Origin: Pleurotus ostreatus/Saccharomyces cerevisiae fusant
Taxonomy: Eukaryota; Opisthokonta
Length of the DNA: 64,000 nucleotides
NCBI GenBank assembly: GCA_024196135.1
Contig: JAMQCK010000018.1
Location: 1-64,000 of the forward strand
Direction: 5' to 3'
The position numbers and the translations under genes were made by a program. Under the pieces are notes generated by a model. It was not told the DNA's origin. It did no database searches and was given only the letters and a program-made list of their open reading frames with translations. Below are positions 42,506 through 53,431 of the stretch, one piece after another. The stretch's first letter is position 1. Each line of letters starts with the position of its first letter.

Positions 42506-44992
42506 ATGTCCCCATCTCAGAAACACAAGCCCTCGCGTAACGCTCAGAAGCAAAAGAAGTTACGCAAATCCAACCCGCGAAACCTCGTGCTTCCCCCGGT
42601 TCAGAAACATACGCTGAAGAGCGCGAAGCCTGCTGCGGAGAAAGCAAAGGTGCTTTCTCAGGCGAGGGTACCTACACAGAAGCGGCACGCGGATGATGAA
42701 GCACAAGGGAGAAGAAAAAGGAGGAGATTGAGCGAGGCCAGCGAGATCACGTCTGATGTGGACTCGGCAATACTCAGTGACTGGGCTGGCGCGGAGGGCA
42801 TCGAGGAGGATTCGGACGAGATCATGGAGATAGAACCTCGAAGTGGAAGAGAGGGGACTCAGTCTGATGATGAAGACGAAGCGAGCGATGCGCTCGAGGA
42901 CAGCGCAGACGAACGAAGCGATGAAGACGAGGACGACAACATGCAGGTGGACTCCGCGACTGCCGATCGAAGTTCTGCCGCTATGGATGATGGCTCGGAT
43001 AGCGACTCGGACGGCTGGGTACCCCAAGAGGAGCTTGGGAGCCGCCTCGGAGGGATCGCGACGCGCGATACCGGTGCCGCACCTTCACGCATCCCGGACT
43101 CTGCGCTTGCACGCGTCGCAGCTGGCGCGGCCGATCAAGAAGGACGCAAGGAGACGAAGGAAGCTCGCGATGTGCAAAAGCAAGCCGCTCAGACGACTTC
43201 GTGGACTGCACTCGGCGTCAGCACATCGTTACAAAACGCGCTGCGCGCCATGTCAATACGCGCACCGACGGAGATTCAGGCTGCGTGCATTCCACCTTTA
43301 CTCGAGGGTTCGTATCCCTTTGAACTCCTCCTCTCGAGTTCCCTTTCCCCGTTCTCGTCATCCTTTTGCACATATATCTGACGCATATATACAGGCCGCG
43401 ACTGCATCGGCAACGCCAAGACAGGTTCAGGAAAGACCATCGCATTCGCCCTCCCCATCCTCCAAAAGCTATCCGTAGACCCGTTTGGCATCTTTGCTCT
43501 GGTGCTCACACCAACAAGGTACGTTTGCCGCGAATGTTTCTTCCTCCCCCCACCCTACCACTCCTATAACGACTATCTCTATTCTTTCTGGACTCGCGAC
43601 TATGTCAACACCATTATAACTACCACAGAGAACTCGCCTTCCAAATCGCCGAACAATTTGCCGTGCTCGGCGCGCCCCTCAGTGTACGGACTGCAGTCAT
43701 CGTCGGCGGCATGGACTTCGTTGCGCAGGCTATTGAGCTCGGGCAAAGGCCGCATGTGGTCGTTGCCACGCCCGGACGAATTGTCGACCATCTGAAGAGT
43801 AGTGGGGGCGAGTGGGATTTGTCGAGGGTACGGATGCTGGTGAGTGTGCCGTGCGATCCATCAGAAATGCAAAATAAACATTATGTTAACCGTCGTCCAG
43901 GTGCTAGACGAGGCAGACAGGCTGCTGACATCGACCTTCACGCCGGAGTTATCATATCTCTTTGGCGTGTTGCCGAAGGAGAGGCAGACGGCCTTGTTCA
44001 CCGCAACGTTGACGGATGCGATTGAGAAGCTGGCCGACGCGCCACCGCGTCCTGGAAAGCAGAAGCCTGTCATCCATCGCATGAAGGAATCGTGAGTAAT
44101 CTCCTCTTGCAATCCATCTACTCAGCTGACGGTGCATCCAGCGTCGAGACCGTCGCCACCCTCAAGCAATACTACATCCTCGTCCCCTCCCACGTCCGCG
44201 AGGCCTACCTCTTCCACCTCCTCGCCCACCCGCCCGAATCCACCCTCGCCCTTCGCCGTGCCCCGCCTGAACCGACCACGGGCAAACGCAAGCCCAAAAA
44301 AGCCTCCACCGTCCTGCCCGACGACGAAGTGCCCCCACCCCCACCTCCTACCATCATCTTCTGCCACAAGCCACGCACGGCCGCCTACCTTACCCTCCTC
44401 CTCCAAACCCTCGGCATTCGGAGCACCGCCCTGCACTCGCGGCTGACGCAAAGGGAGCGCCTAGCGTCGTTGGGCTTGTTCCGCGCAGCGGTCGTGCCGG
44501 TGCTGGTGTCGACGGACGTGGGCGCGCGCGGCTTGGATATCTCGGACGTGGCGCTGGTGGTGAACTGGGATGTGCCGGGGGAGGCGGAGGAGTATACGCA
44601 TCGGGTGGGACGGACGGCGCGTGCGGGACGGCATGGTGTGGCGGTAAGCTTTGTGACGGAGCGGGACGAGGAGAGGGTGTTGAAGGTGGAGGAGAGGATT
44701 AGTGAGTGCTTTCTTTGGATGAAGATGAAGGACGGGTAACTGATTGTGATCGTAGAAACGAAGTTGGAGGAGCTAGTGCTCCCGGAGGAGGCCGTGCTGT
44801 CGAAGCTAAATGCGGTCTCGACAGCGAAGCGGCTGGCTAACATGGTAAGTGCGATGCAATAGGTGTTTTGAGCCAAAAAAAAATCTGACCGCAACATAGG
44901 AGCTGCACGACTCGAACTTTGGCAAGCGAGAGGAGATCCACCGCGCCAAGGCGGCCAAACGGCGGCGCGACGAAGGAGCGGACGATTCATAA
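42506..44992 (+). CDS. DBP8: DEAD-box RNA helicase Dbp8
   Basis: Nucleolar ATP-dependent helicase needed for small-subunit rRNA processing. A basic then acidic N-terminal extension of about 220 residues precedes the Q motif: [20 protein letters not shown] with [18 protein letters not shown]. Motif I is [17 protein letters not shown], then [19 protein letters not shown], which is typical of Dbp8. [19 protein letters not shown] and [15 protein letters not shown] follow; motif III is TAT rather than SAT. The second RecA lobe has [40 protein letters not shown] and [16 protein letters not shown] Pro/Lys insertion ([12 protein letters not shown]) lies between lobes. The stop is at 44990-44992. Longer than yeast Dbp8 (431) because of the N-terminal extension. 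Confidence 0.93.
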
Positions 44993-45620
44993 ATTTCCTC
45001 CGCTGCGCCGCGCCTTAATTCACTTCATTGCCGCCATATAGCGACACCCGAATGCAAGTGCGACCTACCGTCTTATCACCCTGCGTGGACTGCCCCTCGC
45101 CAGCCCATAGCAGGGTGCGATTCATCCCGGTCCGCGCACCGCCGGCGATTGTGGCACCTAGGATGGAGCGCGGGTGGGTGATGAATGGTGCATAGTGGCC
45201 AAGTGGAGCGCTCGTGTGCGCTGGCCCTGGGCGGAACTACTGGGGGGAGAGGTGCGCTCCATGCGTCCGTCTTGTATGGTGTCTGCCGCTATTCAGACAC
45301 GCCATAGCACTGAGATCCGTGTACGATGGAATTTATTGCCTCCGCGTTCAAGTGCTCGTCGTCGTCGTCCCGTGAGGTGTGAGTAGCTGCCCGGTGACCT
45401 CGAGAGGTAGCAGAGCGCCCGCGTTGTTGACAGAAACCACAAGGGCGGGGCGAATCAAGTTGATTGACGTCCATTTTCGGGATTATCACCCTGGAAGCAG
45501 GTCCGGGGAAAATGACGTCGGTGATCAGACACGTCACGCGTCTCCGGGTGACAGGCGTTCCTCAGAGTTCTGCACGGTTCGCGTGAACGGCAGACACTTT
45601 CTTTTTTCGTCTCAACGGCC
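44993..45620. other. intergenic; upstream region of the BTB gene
   Basis: No gene recognised. A GAATTTATTGCC stretch near 45329-45340 is the only AT-rich element. The region includes the 3' untranslated part of DBP8. Confidence 0.45.
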
Positions 45621-46789
45621 ATGGACGACTGGCAGACGACGTTCTCGTTTCTCGCCGACGCTGGCGACGTCCGCGGGCGCTCTGTTCTCGGCTCCCCCAT
45701 CGACGTCCCCGGCATCCAGGTCCCCACCCCGCCGGTGCGCACGCATCCCGTCCCCGCCGCTTCCTCCGGCGCTGACCTTATTTCCAGGAATCCCACAAAG
45801 GGACGCCGATAGACGAGCCGACCGAGGCCCAGACCCAGGTCCATGACGTCCCGACGGTCTCTGTGTCGACCACGTTCCACGCCGCCTCCCAGTTGCGCGC
45901 ACGGCCGCCCGACATCATCCTCGTCTCCGAGGACGGTGTCTATTTCTACCTTCATCAGGATGTCCTGCTCTCATCCTCGGATAATGCCTTCGATGGCCTT
46001 GTCCCCGCCGCGCCGCGCGACGGCCAGCCTCCAGTCACCCGCATCAGCGACTCCAGCCAGGTCTTCAATGTCATCGCACACACCGTGTACGACATGGCCT
46101 GCGCCCACTACTCGCCCGCGTTTGACACGCTGGTCACCGCTGTACACCGTCTCCCCGCATACGGTGTCAGCGTGCGCTCCCGCCTAGCGCCTGGCACGCC
46201 ACTTTACGCCCTCCTTCTCTGTCACTCACCCTTACGTCCGCTCGACACCTACGCCCTCGCCGCGCAATACGACCTCTTCGATCTCGCTCAGGCCACCAGC
46301 AGCCACTTACTCTCGCTTCCGCTATACACGGTGTCGGACGAGATGGCTCAGCGTATAGGCCCCGTCTACCTCAAGCGCCTCTTCTTCCTGCATTTCGGCC
46401 GCACGGAGGCATTGAAACGCATCCTCCTGCAGCCTCCGCATCCGCACCCGCCCACACCTTGGTGCGATTTTACGGAGCAGAAGAAGCTAGTACGCGCCTG
46501 GGCTCTCGCTACCGCCTACCTCGCCTGGGAGGCCCGTCCTGGTGCGTGGCTACCCCACGTCATTTTTTGCTAAGCTTACATTTGCATAGATCTCTCGACA
46601 AGCACGATTGAGTCTTCACTCAATCCGCTCGCCGAGCACCTGACATGCGACGAGTGCCTCAAAACGCTCACCGAACGAATCAAGAACCTCTTGATACAAT
46701 GGTCGCTTGTCAAGGTGCGCCGCTCCTCACGCCCATCCTTTTCGGCACCTATACTAACCATCACGCGCCCTCCCCAGCGCACGATATGA
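45621..46789 (+). CDS. BTB/POZ-domain protein
   Basis: Four exons (45621-45734, 45788-46541, 46590-46714, 46778-46789) encode 334 residues. Exon 1 (MDDWQTTFSFLADAGDVRGR) is joined by a 53-base intron with a GCTGACC branch site. The BTB core reads PPDIILVSEDGVYFYLHQDV with LLSSSDNAFDGL, the usual DV.. h-h-s-x-D-x-x-F-x-x-H pattern. Helical parts continue with LDTYALAAQYDLFDLAQATS and TEALKRILLQPP. A late CDECLKTLTERIKNLLIQW segment closes the protein. The last exon has only three codons before TGA. Such BTB proteins are numerous in mushrooms and may be cullin-3 adaptors or transcriptional partners (inference). No BACK or Kelch repeats are seen. Confidence 0.85.
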
Positions 46790-46935
46790 CGTCTCCGACC
46801 ACCAAAACTCCTCGCATTCACGCCCTCGCTTTGCCATGACCTGTATTGATAGTCCAACCAAATCCCCGACCCCGATCCCCACACACGCACACGCATCTTT
46901 TAGAATCCTTCCCCGGTGTCCCTCTTCTTCCCCGG

Positions 46936-46976
46936 ACCCCTCTTCCTCTCCCCTCTTCCTCTCCCCTCTTCCCCCA
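46936..46976 (+). repeat. CT-rich short tandem repeat
   Basis: About three imperfect units of CCCCTCTTCCTCT. Low-complexity pyrimidine tract just downstream of the BTB gene; function unknown. Confidence 0.6.
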
Positions 46977-48054
46977 GTCGGCCCTCATGAACACACGCAC
47001 GTTCTCGCTCTCGTATTTATTCGCTCGGGATACCTGGGCGCCCCGCGCGCGCCCGCTCGCATCATCGCACCAACCTCGCATTCGTACGCCGCCCTATACA
47101 CGGACCCGGCAGGCGTGCATCTGTATCACTTACGATTTTCCCACCTCTTTGTTCTGAGTCACTCTAACGCATACCAGCCATATAACCCAGAATACGGACT
47201 CTCTCGGCTAGTTATCGACTCGGCTACGATACCAGTTTCCGACTCGACTACCTCGTAGTCTTCGACTCGACTCAGCTAGCCACTGGCATCCTCACTCTTA
47301 CCTTCTCCACCCAGCCTCGCCACACACGCATCCGAGGTCTGTTTATTGTTGTACGGCACGAAGCATTTAAATGTACTATATACGACGTTTACTCTACGTG
47401 TACACTGCGGTGTTACTGTGTACGGTGCAGTTGGATGGAGGCTGCCTGCATACGTCTCTTACTCTTGGTGTTTATGGTGAATTTGACGGTCACTCTTGAT
47501 GGATATGCTTGGGGAGGCGTGATTGGAGGTGGTTACTGGGTGTACGATTGGACGCCACAAGTTGATTGGAGGCGATTCAAGATGCGGTGATGAAGGGTGC
47601 GCTGGCGAGGTGTGCTAACGATCTGGGGAGACGCAACGATTGGTGCTCGCCAGTGGTGTGGGTCCGTAGGCACCCCCGGATGGTATGTGGTGCGCGCGGG
47701 TTCCTCGCTGGGGGCGACGTCATCCCGCGGTAGGGTCCTCGAGGAGCTCGCTGGTACCCTTCTCCGGGTTCGCAAGACCCTCGTTCGAGGAGCTTGCTGT
47801 GGCTTCGCTATAATAGGGATGCGCGTAGGTGGTGCAGATCTGATCCCTTTGGGTGCTTCTAGGCATGAGAGGGCTTCTTCGTATGAAGGGGACGAGCTTC
47901 TTAGTAACTTCGAAGTTAACTCCATCCGTACTGCATTGTACTCCGTTCGGTGGGCTTCTGTAATCGAGGTTCAATACAGTCAGGCCTCCGGGTGTTGCTG
48001 CGCAATAGCGTCAGCGGATGTTGCTCTGGTCAACTCTGAGTAGCCGTGGGAGCC

Positions 48055-48088
48055 GAGGTCAGACGCGGGCCCTTGAGGTCAGACGCGG
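48055..48088 (+). repeat. 14-bp direct repeat, 20-bp period
   Basis: GAGGTCAGACGCGG occurs twice, starts 20 bases apart, in otherwise unexplained DNA. Confidence 0.5.
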
Positions 48089-48778
48089 AGCCACTCTGGC
48101 AGTCTGTGGCAGGGAAGAGAAGGGTGTACGAGGATCCGCGAGCGACCGGCAAGGAATGGTGTACGGACGGGAAGGGAGGGTGCAGATCCACGCAGATGGG
48201 CTCTGTAGATTTCCTGGGGGACCTCACACGGTTGTACACCAGCCGCATGAGCGCTGATGGAGGGAGGAAATCGGGGTGGAGTGCACTGCTGCAGGTGGCG
48301 CATATACGACAATCCCATGACCATCCTACATCTTCAGAGTCCGACTGGACAGATAATGGGCTTATAGCAAACCTCCGAAATATTTCCTCCGTCGTATGAG
48401 GCGGAAAAGCGTCCGGAGGATGCTCAGAGTCAACACACGTGACGGAAGATCAACCGTGACGCAACAGTCACAGACGCAAACTTCCTCGAATGGAAGTCGT
48501 TCATGACGCTCTTCGTACTACTCTGAGCTTGGACAAACTACTCAGCTCATGGAGCGATAACGCTGAGAAAGTTCCGTGTCTGAAACGAGCCTGGATATGA
48601 AATTTTTGTGATGAATCCAACCGGGTCATAGAATACATTGAGGGCAGGCACGTTCACTGCTACGCAAGGGTATGATACAGCGTTGAAGGGATGCATAGCG
48701 GCGAATGTGCTACCTATCGTGATCAATCAGGTACTAGATGGACAGGATAAGATTTGGACCCACCCTTTAAGCCCTCCT

Positions 48779-50023
48779 TCATCGTGCCTTGTCTTCGGCG
48801 AGGATCGCGTCGTTCAGCTCGTCGAGCGGAGCAAGCTCCTTCTTGTCCACCAGGTCGAACTAGGCATATATGGATAGAGGAGCGAAGACGAAGGGCAATG
48901 AGTTCAGGGCAACCCAAGGCGGACGACGTAAGGCGAGCATAGATGAGGCGCAGTGGTTGTAGCATAGCACAGGTTCGATTTAATGGCGCACGCAGATGAA
49001 GGCGCAGAGGCGGAAGTGGGAGGGAAGCATCGTTAGCGCAGCCAAGACACATTCGCAAAGAGAGCTAACCTCGTTGACGAAGAGGAAGAAGTGGCGATAG
49101 CTGGTGTTGAGGTGGGCTAGAGATGGTTTAGCAATCTGACACATGCAGCTATGGGGTTCTGTGGACTAACCTTCGATACCAAGCGCGCATATCTGGTCGA
49201 AGTGATTGCTATATATGTGCGCATATACACGGAATAGACGGCGTGTTATGGTGCGGACAGTGTCCCGGAAGTTCTTGGGGAATGGGACACCTAGGAGGCG
49301 CGGGAAGGAGGTCATGAGAGGTCATTCACGCGCTCAAGTAGGCATACCACTCACCTATCTTGTTTGGGAATATAGATTCGTCGTCCAGAAGGCCCTGCGC
49401 CCAGTTCATGAGCGCGTCAACGTACTCGGGCGCGGGTAGCTTCGTTGGCCGCCTGTACTTCACACCGTCTTCCCACAGGTATTCGTATCTGGGGTATAGC
49501 TTGTATGAGGCAACGAGGGGAGCGCATGGCCACTGGGTGGTTCATACCGCGGTCCTGCAGACATAATGGGGCACTGAGCAAGGAAATGAGTATCAACGAT
49601 GGTAGAGGGGCATGAACGCACCTCATGCGCGGTGCAGAACTCGGTGACTGTGCCGTAAAGCATGTTGAGGTGGTTGAAGAAGTCGACGGCTGGGGGTGGC
49701 TTTCATGAGGGGTCGATCTGGCGGTGAAGATGGGTGGCGCACCATGGACCGCGAGCCACTCGTTCAGGTCTTCACCCTCTGGAAGCTGTACGGCGAGGCG
49801 GAGGTTTCCTGAGCCCTACACGCTGCACGTCAGGGAAGCTCTACGTTCCAGGGCATGCAACGCACCAGTGTTGCCTCTGCATACTTCCTCAGCTGGTATT
49901 GCTTCGTCCCCTCCGGAACGTCCTTGCGCGGCTTGAACGTGCGCGTCTTGCCGCTAGCCCAACGATCAACAAGGCATCTGGCGCGTTTTGCAAGACGCCT
50001 TACATGCCAAAGAACGAAGACAT
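48779..50023 (-). CDS. MOB1: Mob1, NDR/LATS kinase activator
   Basis: Adaptor that binds and activates Dbf2/Sid2-type kinases in mitotic exit and septation. The first exon is very short (MSSFFG plus two bases, from 50023); a 49-base intron joins it to [20 protein letters not shown]. Then follow [53 protein letters not shown] and [12 protein letters not shown]. The zinc site pairs these cysteines with the two His of [11 protein letters not shown]. The end is [16 protein letters not shown] and [20 protein letters not shown], stop at 48779-48781. Eight or so exons, some tiny, explain why no long frame is visible. The product matches human MOB1 over its whole length (about 215 residues). Confidence 0.94.
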
Positions 50024-50374
50024 GATGAACCGAGTGTTGCTGTGCTAGTCGTCTCGCGCGATGGGTAGTTGATGTTGCTGAACGCGGCTGGCAGCGACGA
50101 CAATGGATATCGGCGGACGTTGCCGAGATGCGTTCTGCCCCCGCCGGGCCGGAGCGCCGGAAGCTCAAGCTTGCTTGTCCGTAACTTTCATCTTGAAACG
50201 TGCTTGACGCTCGCAGACTGGCTTTCAGTGCTTTGCCTGATAGGCTACGCTGCTGATTATGGGATCCTCAAATGAATGGCTACTTTGCGGTCTCCGTAAT
50301 GGTGCCCGAGGGCTTGAGTCAGCTCTATAAAGCTCTGAGCTGGAGTGCTCCTCAGTATACAGAACTCCCCCGAG
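50024..50374. promoter_or_regulatory. divergent upstream region of MOB1 and the DUF302-like gene
   Basis: The two start codons are 351 bases apart. The plus-strand gene has CTATAAAG at 50325-50332, about 43 bases before its ATG; no clear TATA box faces MOB1. Confidence 0.5.
50326..50332 (+). promoter_or_regulatory. TATA box of the DUF302-like gene
   Basis: TATAAAG in the context GCTCTATAAAGCTC, closely preceding the ATG at 50375. Confidence 0.55.
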
Positions 50375-50978
50375 ATGACCTGCAAGGTGACTCCCTTCGT
50401 ATGTCATCTTGTAACCTACGAGACCTCCGTGTCTTTCGACGAGGTGATTGCTCGCCTCAACGATGCAATCAACAGGAAAGGATCTCCCTCCATTTTGAGT
50501 AACGTCTGGCGGGCTACAAACAAGGACACGATAGACGATCTGCTACCTGCAGATGGATTCATGTGAGCGACCCTACACCCTTGCACTGCTAAGCTCACAT
50601 CCCACCTAGCTTCTTCAACGAGTTTCCTCACCACAAGTGGTTGAACCCGTACCATGGCGTCTCTGACACCCCGCGGACGAGCGTCTACGTGATAGGTGGG
50701 CGTACCCTCTTCATTTTCTACAATCGCCTGCTTACCAGCTTCTTACAGGGAACCCTCGCTTTGCAGACTCCATGCTCACGCACGATTTGCGCGCTGCCCT
50801 GAATATTCCCCCGCGTCTCCTCGTCCTCGAGAAAGCAGACCGATCTGGCACTTCTGTTCAGTACCATCTGCCATCTTCCGTCATCGCCATGCCAGGAAAC
50901 AGTGCGAAAGTGAGGGAAGGCGCGAAGATGCTGGATGCGAAGCTTAAGGCACTGGTGGAGCGCGTCACGCACGAGTAG
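50375..50978 (+). CDS. DUF302-like protein
   Basis: Small soluble protein of about 170 residues in three exons. MTCKVTPFVCHLVTYETSVS begins the domain and FDEVIARLNDAI gives the family's first helix. Exon 2 reads FFNEFPHHKWLNPYHG and TSVYVIG; exon 3 reads NPRFADSMLTHDLRAALNIP, then PRLLVLEKADRSGTSVQYHL and PSSVIA. The pattern G-N-P-x-x-A-x-x-M-x-x-H-D-x-R-A-x-L followed by PxRLLVxE and hxYhLPSS is that of DUF302 (PF03625), a fold of unknown function found in bacteria and fungi. No signal peptide. The assignment is by remembered motif and should be treated as probable. Confidence 0.8.
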
Positions 50979-51233
50979 GCGGCCTTCAAAGCAGCACTGT
51001 AGGACGGGGAGATGTATGCAAAACTCTATTCAGAACGTAGGCTAGCGGTACAATGCGGGAACATATCAGGAGACGACGATGCGAGGGGCAGGGATAACAC
51101 GAGCGCGAGCGTATCCAGATACAACAGGGCTATAGATACAATGAGGTGCGATGAGAGAGAAAGTTCGAGACGGTAGGATATCAGGGACAATGAGGAAAGT
51201 CGTCAATGGAAAACATAAGGGGCTACAGCACAT

Positions 51234-52931
51234 TTACTCGGCCGGCGAGTGTTCAGGGAACTGCGGCTGCTGCGAGCTGGAGCCGATCGACGCAAGCCCC
51301 GCGGCCATGAGCATGTCGAAGGTATAATTGATGTTCGTGTCCATGAGGAAGTCCCCGTCACCAAGGCCTCCGTTGCCGACAGGGAGGGATAAAGGCTCCC
51401 AAGCGTTGGCGAGGTTGAAGTCAAAGCCACTGTTCGAGTTGAAGTCGAACCCCAGAGGCGGATACGCAAGCACACCGCTGTTCGAGCCCCTCTGCATGAC
51501 GATCAGGACCCAATCTCAGGACAGGTAGAACAAAGCACGTACCCTTTCCTGCGAAAGACTGTGCCTCTTGGTGAGCGAATCGTAGTCGGTTGCGGAGAGC
51601 GGGCGGTCGAGCACCGGCTGCGCGAACACATCGTCCGCCTTGGGCTTCTCATCGCCCGAGCGGATGCCCGTGGCCGTCGACGGCCGGCGCCGCAGGGTGT
51701 TGGAAGGCTGCACGGGGTAATGGAACGGGATCGTCGGGCCGAGCACGCGCGGCACCTCGGGCGTGGGATTCGGCGGATCGATGTCGAGCGGCGGGGGAGG
51801 GGGCAGCGTAGGGCGCAGGGGCGGGAGGGCGGAGGATGAGCGGCCCTCCTCGAGGGTGGGCGATATGATCTGGGGGGAGTCGCCGCCGCTGGAAGACGCC
51901 TCGGTGGGCGTCTTTGGCGAGTGGCGACGCCGGCGCTTGCGCGAGCTCTCCAGATACTCGTCGTCGTCATCGTCCCGCGCGCGCCGGCGCGACGACGGCT
52001 TCGTCGCCTTCGCGCTTCCACTGCTGCTCGACCCAGCTACCATCGCAGCAAGCTCATCACCCTCTCCCTGCGCCGGCACCCCGCCCGCCCTCGGCGCGGG
52101 CGTGAACCGATACGTCGGGTGCTCCTCACTGTGCTTCTGCGCCACGCTCGCCGCGAGCGCCATCCACTTCATGCGTTCCTCCTCCTTGAGCTTGTGCCAC
52201 TCCTCGCCCGCCAGCCGGCTCAGGTGCTGCTGGCGCTTCTCCGAGTGCTGCGTCTTGCGCAGGTAGTCCGAGCGGAAGAGCATGAACGCGTTCGGCGGGC
52301 GCGGTACGTGCGGCTTCTTCGCTGCGGGCCGCGACCGGGCAGCGAGCGGGCCGGGGGGCAGGGAGTGTATGTACGTCGGCGGTGGGCGAGGCAAGTAGAA
52401 GGGGAGCGGGTAAGGCGCGTAGGGATGCGGCGCGCGACGGGGGTAAGGGTAGTGGGGGTAGTAGCGCTCGGCACCGCGAGCGGAACGGGCCATCATGGGC
52501 GGCGGATGGACGGGGAAGGGCATCGGGTGGTACATGGGATGAGGGGGGTATGGGTTGAAGCCGCGGTATGCTTGATCGGGCGGCGGGGGAGGGACGCCTG
52601 GGCCAGGTTCTCCAGGGAAGCCGGGGAAGAAGTCGTACTGGGGCGCCATCTGCGGCGTGCGGCATTGAAGTTGCGGCGGCACGGGCTGCTGCAGGTGGGG
52701 AGGCGGTTGCTGGAGCTGCTGAAGTTGCTGCTGCTGCTGAGGTTGAAGGTGGACTTGAAGCTGGGGCTGATGCTGCAGCTGCGGCGGAAGTTGCTGCTGG
52801 AGTTGCTGCTGCTGATCCTGCGGCAGCAGCTGCAGCTCGGGCTGGGGGACATCGGGCGTGTGGGGCACTAGGGCGTATGAGTACAATGGGAACAAAGCAG
52901 CAGCCGCTACCCACTCACCGTTAGGGTTCAT
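51234..52931 (-). CDS. HMG-box transcription factor with Gln/Pro-rich N-terminus
   Basis: Nuclear DNA-binding protein of the MATA-HMG/Ste11/Prf1 type that in fungi governs mating and development. Exon 1 is only MNPN plus one base; a 50-base intron joins it to VPHTPDVPQPELQLL. A Gln-rich then Pro/Tyr-rich region of about 200 residues follows. The HMG box is PHVPRPPNAFMLFRSDYLRK, TQHSEKRQQHLSRLAGEEW and HKLKEEERMKWMALAASVAQ, ending HPTYRFTP. After it come a basic patch (SSRKRRRRHSPKTP, a likely nuclear signal) and a Pro-rich part. The last exon ends LASIGSSSQQPQFPEHSPAE. About 530 residues. The target genes cannot be inferred here. Confidence 0.92.
52684..52837 (-). repeat. CAG/CAA-type repeat tract encoding polyglutamine
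   Basis: Reads as runs of CAG, CAA and CTG-complement triplets that encode short Gln runs interrupted by Leu, Pro and His in the N-terminal region of the HMG-box protein. Likely length-variable between strains. Confidence 0.75.
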
Positions 52932-53431
52932 TGTGCGTGCAACAACAGCGGCGAAGGGGTAAACAAGGTAGGGGTACTCGTCTGGATGAGAGGAAAGGTC
53001 GTAAAGGTCGTTGAAGCATGGCCACCAAAGCCAGCCCTGCTTTTAAAGCCGAAGCTTCAAAGGCGGCGCTGGGAGACGCCCGCTGTGGATCCTAAACCAC
53101 GTTACGCCGAAAATTCACATCACAGTGCGCGTCAAAGGGGCGAGGCAGGGCGCACATGATCGCGTCCGCGCAAAGTACAAAGGCTTGGGAGGGTACATGC
53201 CGCACGACGATCGGGGATGTGACAGTCGAAAAACCGTTTTATGAACTCTCCTACTCTTTCGGGCAGGAGGGCCGCCTCGTGCGTCACATTTTCTATTGCA
53301 AGTTGGTAAGGGAAGTACCGAAAAGTGCGTACATGAGGCGTACCTAGACATTCGGGGATATAGGGTTTGGTGCGTGTCTCCGTGGGCGGGCGGCGTGTTT
53401 GCGGGCAGGCATGAAATAGCTGAGAAGCGCA
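52932..53431. other. intergenic; promoter of the HMG-box gene
   Basis: A TTTAAAA-type element on the minus strand (near 53041-53047) lies about 110 bases upstream of the HMG-box start. No gene seen; the right end is the 3' flank of SUA5. Confidence 0.5.

Larger units (their letters stand above)
46790..48778. other. 2-kb region without a recognised gene
   Basis: The left end has a CT-rich tract (46936-46976) and a cluster of CGACTCG-type words near 47217-47270. A plus frame (47597-48043) and a minus frame (47533-47925) overlap each other; neither resembles a family and both lack convincing introns or starts. A 14-base direct repeat (GAGGTCAGACGCGG) occurs at 48055-48068 and 48075-48088. The right end is the 3' flank of MOB1. 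Confidence 0.4.

Noticed and set aside
46936..46976. CRISPR-like or satellite array
   Set aside because: Units are 13-base pyrimidine-rich simple sequence without spacers; only a microsatellite-type tract.
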